Of a stretch of DNA of 64,000 bases, positions 57,291-64,000 are shown in pieces; the first letter of the stretch is position 1, and every line of letters begins with the position of its first letter. Origin of the DNA: Akanthomyces muscarius (taxonomy: Eukaryota > Ascomycota > Sordariomycetes > Hypocreales > Cordycipitaceae). A program made the position numbers and the translations under genes. Where the stretch lies: the NCBI RefSeq assembly GCF_028009165.1, contig NC_079241.1, forward strand, positions 558,001 to 622,000, given 5' to 3'. The notes beneath the pieces are model-generated. The model searched no databases. It was not told where the DNA came from and saw nothing but the letters and a program-made list of their open reading frames with translations.

Positions 57291-58089
57291 ATGAAGTTCA
57301 CCGCTGCTACCGTTGCTACCGCTGTTGCCGTCCTGGCTACTGGTGTTTTGGCGAAGCCAATGTTCACCAACACCGTCATCAACCCCCAGGAGGGCGAGCC
57401 TTTCACTCTCACCTTCAGTGGCTGCACGGGTGGCTGCACCATTACTCTTCAGACCGGCCCCAACTCCCAGGCGCTTGAGGACATCCGTACCCTAACCAGT
57501 ATGCCCTCACCTAACAAGTCAGTCGCGTGGGTAGCGACTTCAAGCCTTCTACCTTTTGCTAACATGCTGCTACAGCTGATGCCACCGGTGGCTCCTTCGA
57601 TGTCACCCTCAACAACCTTGGCTCGGGCACATACAGCTTCAAGATTACTAACAACAGCGACGGCTCGGATCCTAACTACAGCACCCCATTCTCTTACACT
57701 GGCACTGGCACTACTTCTTCTGGCTCCTCTAGCAGCATGTCGCCTACTGCTAGCAGCTCCAGCGGCTCCTCAACGGAATCGTCCTCGACCGACTCATCTA
57801 GTGGATCGTCTAACACTTCGTCAGCTACAAGCTCGAGTGGCTCGTCCTCCAGCACCGACTCGACCACCTCGACAGGCTCTTCTTCTAGCAGCTCTGCCAG
57901 CTCCACCTCTTCTCGTATGTCTGATTTAATAACATTTTTTCTCATTCAGCTACTAATGATTCCTCGGCAGAGTCAAGCAGCACTACCTCTGCCCAGCCCA
58001 GCAGCACGTCTCCTTCCAATGCTGGCTCCGCGGCCGGCTTTTCTCCTCTCGGCGTCATCGGTGCCGCCGCTGCCGCCCTTTTCCTGTGA
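57291..58089 (+). CDS. Ser/Thr-rich GPI-anchored cell-wall protein
   Basis: Secreted, GPI-anchored protein of the fungal Ser-Thr-rich (Kre9/Knh1-related) family. Exons 57291-57498, 57576-57914, 57971-58089; introns 77 and 56 bp; 666 nt, 221 residues. Signal peptide 1-21 (ends TGVLA). The N-terminal beta domain has NPQEGEPFTLTFSGCTGGC, ITLQTGPNSQALED and NNLGSGTYSFKITN. Residues from about 110 to 195 are almost all Ser/Thr, expected to be O-mannosylated. The C-terminus (NAGSAAG then GVIGAAAAALFL) is a typical GPI signal. In intron 2 an earlier acceptor (57,949) is also in frame, but that intron would be only 35 bp, while the chosen one has a CTACTAAT branch site. Probably structural in the wall or septum (inference). 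Confidence 0.9.
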
Positions 58090-58612
58090 ATAAACACTAC
58101 AAAGGACGACAGCAAGCATCAGGGAGCTTGTTTGAGGACCGGGATTAATTGCATCCTGCTGTTTACATTGCCATTTTGTGGCTTGGGTCTGGGCTACGAC
58201 GTTATACCGAGAACGAGGGGGACACACGCTGGAGTCATGCTATCTCTCAATGTATTACTATTTTAATGTGTCGCGACCGTCTTCTTGTACCTAGTCTCTA
58301 ATCCCCACATAGAAGCATTATGGTCTCTGCGCTCCTTATAATCTACCACAGGAATACACAAGAGATGCAAACGATCAAGAAAACGATTTGCTGTATTCTG
58401 TCTGTGTCTTCATGCACCGATGCTCAAGTCTACAGAATTAAAGCTATCCAAAACTCAATATCATAGACCGACTCTCGTCAGGGAAACACTTGCAGTCTCA
58501 GTGACCGACATGTGCTTGCTGTTGGGCCCAAGAAGCAGCTACACCTCATGTCTTGCCCAGGGACATGTTTCTCGCGATAGCAACGCTGGATGTCTTCACG
58601 ATATCGGATCGC
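58090..58612. other. Convergent 3' region
   Basis: About 520 bp between the GPI-protein stop and the stop of the small minus-strand gene; 3' UTR-like, nothing else seen. Confidence 0.5.
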
Positions 58613-58843
58613 CTATTTCTTTGCGGTCGGACTTTTGTCGTCGGTGCCTGACTTGCTGTCACAGGAGTTCGGCTTGTCATCGCCGGAGGCTTGCTTGGAC
58701 TGGTCGGCGAGTTCCTTGTCCGCGGCGTCCAGGGCGGCGCGATAAGCCTTTGCCCACGCATGCATTACAGCATCTATAGCCTCTGTAGCAGGTACCGGCT
58801 CCTTTTGAGAGTCGTCTTGTTGGTTTCCCTTCTCTGTAGGCAT
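58613..58843 (-). CDS. Small hypothetical acidic protein
   Basis: 76-residue frame beginning MPTEKGNQQDD. It has a central helix-like stretch (EAIDAVMHAWAKAYRAALDA) and a hydrophilic Asp/Ser/Lys tail ending SPTAKK. No signal peptide or membrane segment. Composition (no low-complexity runs in the middle, an amphipathic helix) favours a real small protein, but I recognise no family. It is in tandem with another small hypothetical gene upstream. Confidence 0.45.
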   Translation of the reverse strand: MPTEKGNQQDDSQKEPVPATEAIDAVMHAWAKAYRAALDAADKELADQSKQASGDDKPNSCDSKSGTDDKSPTAKK

Positions 58844-59386
58844 GGTGATGGCTCACTGGTATTATTTAGGACTGAGCTCGAAAGCGCGTGTGTAGTGGTG
58901 ACGAGGAGATCGTGATTGCCGCGGTTGTTTCTCCCCTTTGTGTAGAGAGATGTCCTTCTCTTTCGATTTGCTTTCTGCAGTGTTGAGTTTCGGGGGCATG
59001 GAGCTTCTTCTTTATACATGGTAGATGTGTAGTACAACAAGTACTGTGTGCTCCCAAGAGAGACAGTACTGGGCTGTGACGCACTGCTTAGGTGTAAGGG
59101 AGTCACAGACAATAAGAGTGTGCAAAGGTGTATGCAGCTACACAAGAAAATGTGTGCAGAATGTGTATGTGACGGAGAGATAGTTGTTTTCATTTTGAAA
59201 ACAACTGTTGTATTGAAACATGCCTAGTTAAAGCTATAGAGAAATCACTCTCGAGACTCTGGTTTAAATTCCGTTGGACGCATATTTACCATTCTAGTGC
59301 CGAAAAAGGTGCTCGCAGGCCGGCGTGGTCACGGTCCAACCCATTACGAGAAACAAAACTATTGATGTTGTTCGAGATCATCTGAA
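58844..59386. other. Spacer between two small minus-strand ORFs
   Basis: 540 bp; promoter and leader of the 76-residue ORF and 3' end of the next. No feature recognised. Confidence 0.45.
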
Positions 59387-59794
59387 CTAGAATGCCGTGC
59401 GTTTCTTGCACTTTGCAATCTTTCGGGGCTGGCCTGTCACCTCCTCGGGCGCTTTGCCTGCGCCCGACGGCTCCGTCTCCGGCTCATACTCATACAGCGT
59501 CGGATCGTACCTCACGGACTCATACGGCGCATCGGGAATATCTGCGGACCAAGAGCCGCACTCGACGAGATCCATCAAGTCTTCGTTCACCCGCTGCGAC
59601 ATGGGCTGCTTCCCTTTGTTCCGCGAGCCGGCGGTCTCGGGCATGTTGGTGCTGCTGCTGGTGTTGTTGGTTTTTCCTTTGAGGCGGCTTGGACGTGTGT
59701 AAGTGGTAGCGGCTGTGGCGACTGCCGCGGGGGTAGTCTCTTTTTCTTGCAGAGTTGGCTTGACTTTTTGATCTGGTTTTGCCGAATCAGGCAT
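59387..59794 (-). CDS. Small hypothetical hydrophilic protein
   Basis: 135 residues from MPDSAKPDQKVKP (59794); the frame continues upstream to 59962 but that part looks like leader. The N-terminal 85 residues are Lys/Thr/Ser/Ala-rich and disordered. Then QRVNEDLMDLVECGSW and YDPTLYEYEPETEPSG form a short acidic, aromatic segment, and the end is basic (RKIAKCKKRTAF). The pattern could suit a nuclear or regulatory protein, but no family is recognised. Confidence 0.45.
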   Translation of the reverse strand: MPDSAKPDQKVKPTLQEKETTPAAVATAATTYTRPSRLKGKTNNTSSSTNMPETAGSRNKGKQPMSQRVNEDLMDLVECGSWSADIPDAPYESVRYDPTLYEYEPETEPSGAGKAPEEVTGQPRKIAKCKKRTAF

Positions 59795-62296
59795 GATGCT
59801 GACTTTATGTATTCGGAAAATGGTTGGGTTTGGCGGAGGGTCGCGTGCCTCCGCAGAGGTGGTACTGGGCAGTGATGGTGATACACGGCTCCTGTAGAAG
59901 TCGATTGGAGATGAGGGCCGGTGCGTCACCCTGCAGCGGCTGTGGCAGCTGATGTTGCGCAAAATATGTGTGGACGGGTTGAAGCATGTGTGATGGCCTC
60001 AGTATGGCAGTCCGGCACATTCACTTATATAATTTCTCACAGAGCTTTGAATGCTGTGGTAGACCAAGGTAGAGCCTTGCCAGGCTGGAGAGAACAGGCG
60101 GCTGGTGGGCTAGGCGTCGTAGCCACCCTCGTGGCCTTTTTTCCCTGATTCTTCAAAATGAATACCGTCTTGTCATTGCACGGTCAGTTTTATTTAATAT
60201 CCGGGAACCCCGAGGTGTGCCCCGGGGCGCCCAAACCAAGTCGTCGTCACATACGAGTGGCGCTACATGGCAGGCAGCGTACAGTGCGAGCGGGGGGGCG
60301 AAGAATGAGAGGACGCGCCATCTGGAAACAAGGGCCCTGATTGGTGCTACAAAGTGGAATTTTCTGGCCATGGCCGGTAGATTCCAAGCACTACCGAGCC
60401 CGATCAGCTGGAAGCAGGGCTGCAAGGTGGACTAGAGAGGCTGAGGTGGCCTGGAAGGCACACACGCAAGGCTGGCCAACGATTGCCCGCCTATTAGCTT
60501 CCGGGAATGGACATCACTCTACCTCGTCAGAAAATAGAGGCTCTTCTGCTGCATCTTTCTGGATCCGCAGGATTCTGTATTCGCCCCTTCGCCGTACCGC
60601 TGTACGGCGATCGTTCATGCCTGTCGTTCGGGCAATGCCTGACCCGGAGCGGGGCCGGCTCGGGCTCGTCATCCGGACAACCAAAGTTTCGGAGTTCGCT
60701 GCTACACCGTGAGAGTTTCGGGGCCTGGGAAGTGAAAGCGCAGTACGCGACGTAGGCTCTGTGCTTGGGGGAGTGAATCGCATGATAGATCGTGGGTATG
60801 TAACTAAAACGGCCGACCGTGTCACCAATGGGTCAGCAAATGCATCTATAGCCCCCAGAGGGTATTTTTCTACGCTGCCAAAGAAACATTTAACAAGGCC
60901 AATTACGGACAATCACGAATCGCCGTCTGAACGACACTCCCCTCCCCTCCCCCGCTTAGTTGCGTCCGTCTTTGTCAGACTATCCCTGGTGGACAGACTC
61001 CCTCGCGTAGATTTGCAAAAACTGGCAGGGGCTCGCGATCGCGGTGATTCGCTTGCGAGAGGCAGTCCACGAGAGAAAAAGAGCGAAGGAAGCCCCGCCC
61101 CCCAGTAACAATGGCAGAAGAACAAGTGGCGTCCGCACAGGGTTGTCGTAGGGCTGTCCAAAGTAGGTGCTATTATGTATTGTTCATAGCCAAGCACAGA
61201 CATTGGCCCATTTATCCCCGGTGCGCTGCGTCAGGCATGGCGCCGCCGCCGCGTGTCTGTGGCAGCATGCAGTCGTAAGCGGCCTCCATGTAACTATTTA
61301 GGGAGCCGTACCATTCAGCCTCGACGGAAAGCATCGTAAACGCATCTTTGCGTTCAACGTTAGTGCTGCACCATAGCTTTCCGTAAGGCTGCGTCTCTCG
61401 TACTGAGCGGTCTGGATCTATTTGATATTCACCACCTAGCGCCCGCCTGATTCTTTACTCGCAGCTCTTTGGCGCCGGGTATGACGATGTAAGTTGGCGA
61501 AATCATGCTACGGCGGGGGGCGCAGGGCTAGGGTAAGGACGTATAGACGGCAAAAAGCTGCAAAATTGTGTCGCGTCTGGCATTGCTGAGCGAGCCAGCA
61601 TTGCTGAAACTAGCCAGGTTTGAGGAGTACACAAAAGAATGTTATGCCTGTCGCGACTTATACCATCGTCGCGTACAATTTCGGCGTGCAATCCATCATC
61701 CAACGAGGCTCCCACCAGCGCCGCAATTACCAAAAAAAAAAAGAGAAAGGGAAAAAGGACGAAAGAAGCTACTACAAGCACGCTGACGGGCAACACTTCA
61801 CTGAGTTGGCTAAGCTATTGATCCAGCAGACACCCGGTCTCCAGACGGCTATTAGGTATAGACGAAACGAGTGAAGGAGTTTGCAAGGTCTGGGAGTCTG
61901 GTCAGCCCATCTTCAAGCGACATTGTACTTTTTTTCACCTTTTTTCTTCTTTCCATCAAAATATACACTTTCAGATCCTTGAGTGTAGTTTCACTTGCGA
62001 GCGGAGCGAGGCTGTCTCCCATGAAGTATTGAGGCAAGGTCGGCCACGCGAAACCATATTCTCTATTAGGCAGTTTATACACGAAGAGCGAATAATGACG
62101 CAAGTCTTTGATAACAAGCAGAAAGATCTAAAGTGAAGAGACTGGAGTAGCTTACGTAAAACTAGCCAAGCATCGACCCCTTATGCGAACAAACACTTCT
62201 CTTACTCTTGCCGGTCTCGCATCATAGCGAGAAGCTTTCGAAGAACTCAATATATAGCTTCTCTCGAGTGGAAGAGCTCGGCTTTCAGGCTGACGC
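59795..62296. other. 2.5-kb region without a confirmed gene
   Basis: Mostly featureless. On the minus strand 61,212-61,454 is open for 80 codons with protein-like composition (see findings), and 61,503-61,796 begins with a signal-peptide-like hydrophobic stretch; the two could be exons of one small secreted protein. Neither is supported enough to call. Confidence 0.4.
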
Positions 62297-62856
62297 TTAA
62301 CGACCGGTCCAAATTTCGCCGTAGCGATGCCCGTCATAGTCGATGTACTCCACAGTCAAATCGCGTCCTCGCAGCAACCGCCCATCTCTCTCCATGATTC
62401 GCCGTGCCTGCTCGGCAAAGCCCTTCTTGCTGCGTCCTCGCTCGTTGTACCGAATACTGCCGAGCCACACGTAGATGAGTCGCACGCCTGCAAAACCAGC
62501 GAGCGAGGCCAAGCTCGGCGGGAGCTCGTTCCACTCGTTCGCCTCGCACAGGACCCTTTCCACACGATTCAGCTACCCGCCGTACACATGCTCATCATCT
62601 GAGTGTCCTCCGGATCGCTGAGGAGCCCGTTCCAAGTCACGTCGCGGTCAGGTCTGAACCAGCAGGATGAAGGTGGTATGAGTGGGTGCTTCAGCTCAAT
62701 ATATAGATAGCGATTGTGTTCTTCAGGTGCGCCATCCTTGAACGTCGGGTCCAAGTCTTGATATTGAGACTTGTGCCATTTAGATAGCTCACCTGTATTT
62801 TGGAGTAGGAATACGGAGAATTTGTAGGTCGGTTGCACGTAGTAGTGGCCGACCAT
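62297..62856 (-). pseudogene. Possible broken hypothetical gene in two frames
   Basis: Two minus-strand frames follow each other. The first (62,856-62,569, 95 residues) ends DPEDTQMMSMCTAGS. The second (62,563-62,297) reads ERVLCEANEWNELPPSL, VRLIYVWLGS and LTVEYIDYDGHRYGEIW. The second resembles the C-terminal part of fungal 2EXR-type hypothetical proteins. Stops occur in both frames at the junction and no intron of normal size can bridge them, so a frameshift is likely. An unrecognised intron or sequencing error would also explain it. Confidence 0.4.
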
Positions 62857-64000
62857 TCTCTCCTCATTCTAGGATTCAAATTCTAGCTCGTACATTCATC
62901 TTCCTCCATTTCTTCTCCCTCCGTCCCGCTGTCGATTTCTAGATCAATTTCATCTTCTGTTCGTGCAACGCGCTGACTGAGAATTTGAAAGACTCGAGGC
63001 CCAATCTCTGACTTGTAACGCGTTTCCATTGTTGCTGTTGGCGGTGCATGGCAATTTGTAGTTTTTGTAACGATGTTGGGGGGTGGGGAGCGAAGCTTAG
63101 TTGGGTGGCTGCGGAGTTGATGTTGGCTCTGCACATTTCTGTCATTGCAGGAAATGACGAGGCTGCAAACCCCCTGTAACAACGGCTTCAGTGCATCCAA
63201 TCATTATACAAAGCTCCACAGTGTGGATATTTTCAGAGGAGTCTTCTACTGACTTTCTGCTTTTGTGCAATTGCCTCGACTGCGGCGGATACCCAAGATT
63301 GAGGGCCATGAGGGTCGACTACGAGCAAGCGTGACATGGCTGCCTCCGGAATACTGCTTTTGGCTAGTACATGGTGATGATAGCCCTTGGCACGAGCAAT
63401 TTGCAATGATACTTTCGTGACTCTACACTCCAAGGCTATGGTAAGTTGCTTTCCTGTGTTAATGCACGCTGCCTACACGCCTCTCTCGCGCCCGTTGGAT
63501 CCTTGGCCTCCGCTTGTTGCTATGGGCATCAGATAACCCTCAATGACACTGATAAAATGATCTTCAGCTTCTGGAAATACCAAGTTCCGGATTTATTCAC
63601 TCGTATATGCCGGTAATGCATCGGCATTCCGTCACTGTTGTCTCTGTAGTCCGTTGTCTGTGCCTCTGTGCCTCTGTGGGCACTGTTGCGTCAGCCAACA
63701 TAGCCTCGTAGCGCACACTGCCGCCCTCAGTGTTTCCCAAAACGGCCATGCATGTCGCCGCGGTTTCTGTGACTCTTTTGCGGCAGAACCTGCGGGCGGC
63801 AGCCATCGGCGGCGGTATCCTTGGGGGCCAGCGAGCTTGCGTCACGTTGCACAGCCTGATGAGGTTCTGTCTGGCGACGAGTGGCTACTGCTCTGAGCAG
63901 AAATGCCGTCGCCTCCTCTACGTGTCAATTGCGTAACTAAAATTGAAAATCATCCCTATGCGCGGGCGCAGCACCAACCACAGAACACGCAAACGCCTCA
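62857..64000. other. Right-edge region, unresolved coding fragments
   Basis: Minus-strand frames at 62,883-63,200 (acidic tail DSGTEGEEMEEDE) and 63,233-63,472 (LQIARAKGYHHHVLAKSS...) have protein-like stretches but no complete gene model. They may belong with the broken gene at 62.3-62.9 kb. 63,597-63,845 is open on the minus strand but not recognised. Confidence 0.35.

Noticed and set aside
1..64000. CRISPR array, rRNA, integrated virus or secondary-metabolite cluster
   Set aside because: No regularly spaced repeats, no rRNA sequence, no viral hallmark genes, and no PKS, NRPS, terpene synthase or P450 genes were seen.

Overview
The window reads as nuclear DNA of a filamentous ascomycete, most probably a Sordariomycete of the Hypocreales. 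The grounds are: intron-containing genes with short introns (mostly 51-90 bp, GT-AG, CTAAC/CTGAC-type branch sites), no operons, protein families typical of Pezizomycotina (stand-alone FolB protein, DUF3605/Gig1-like, Frizzled-like 7TM protein, Ser/Thr-rich GPI protein, MOB2, PMR1), and a decayed Fot1/pogo-type transposon. Genus cannot be fixed without searches. All exon structures were read by eye from splice signals. In every spliced model the exon lengths add up to whole codons and the joined frame restores family motifs.

Layout. 1-5.7 kb: a Golgi-type Ca2+/Mn2+ P-type ATPase (PMR1, cut by the left edge) transcribed divergently from MOB2, the activator of NDR/Cbk1-type kinases. 5.7-12.4 kb: a long gene-free stretch that looks like the upstream region of a large bZIP regulator (12.4-14.2 kb) carrying a hydrophobic, possibly membrane-spanning segment. 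16.4-23.2 kb: a compact housekeeping block with a SEL1-repeat Nif1-like protein, a five-finger CCCH protein (ZC3H3/Red5 type) and THO subunit 7 sharing a 335-bp divergent promoter, then tubulin cofactor A convergent to THOC7. 23.2-31.5 kb: a more accessory segment with a VOC-fold protein, transposon relics, an arylamine N-acetyltransferase, a membrane-anchored GH5 glycosidase and a Frizzled-like 7TM protein with a proline-rich tail.

31.5-45.2 kb is almost empty: one doubtful ORF, microsatellites, a 26-bp perfect palindrome and a dense cluster of hairpins. 45.2-47.3 kb has a dihydroneopterin-aldolase-like gene convergent to a DUF3605/Gig1-like gene. 50.5-58.1 kb carries cell-wall and glycan genes on the plus strand: UDP-glucose pyrophosphorylase (UGP1), a GT25 glycosyltransferase and a GPI-anchored wall protein. 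58-64 kb holds two small hypothetical genes and broken or unresolved coding fragments on the minus strand.

No biosynthetic cluster, CRISPR array, rRNA or convincing tRNA was seen. No new multi-gene system is evident. The observations most worth checking are the tandem hairpins near 44.6 kb, the 26-bp palindrome at 40.4 kb, the possible membrane-tethered bZIP, the divergent pair of mRNP genes, and small coding fragments at 61.2-63.5 kb.
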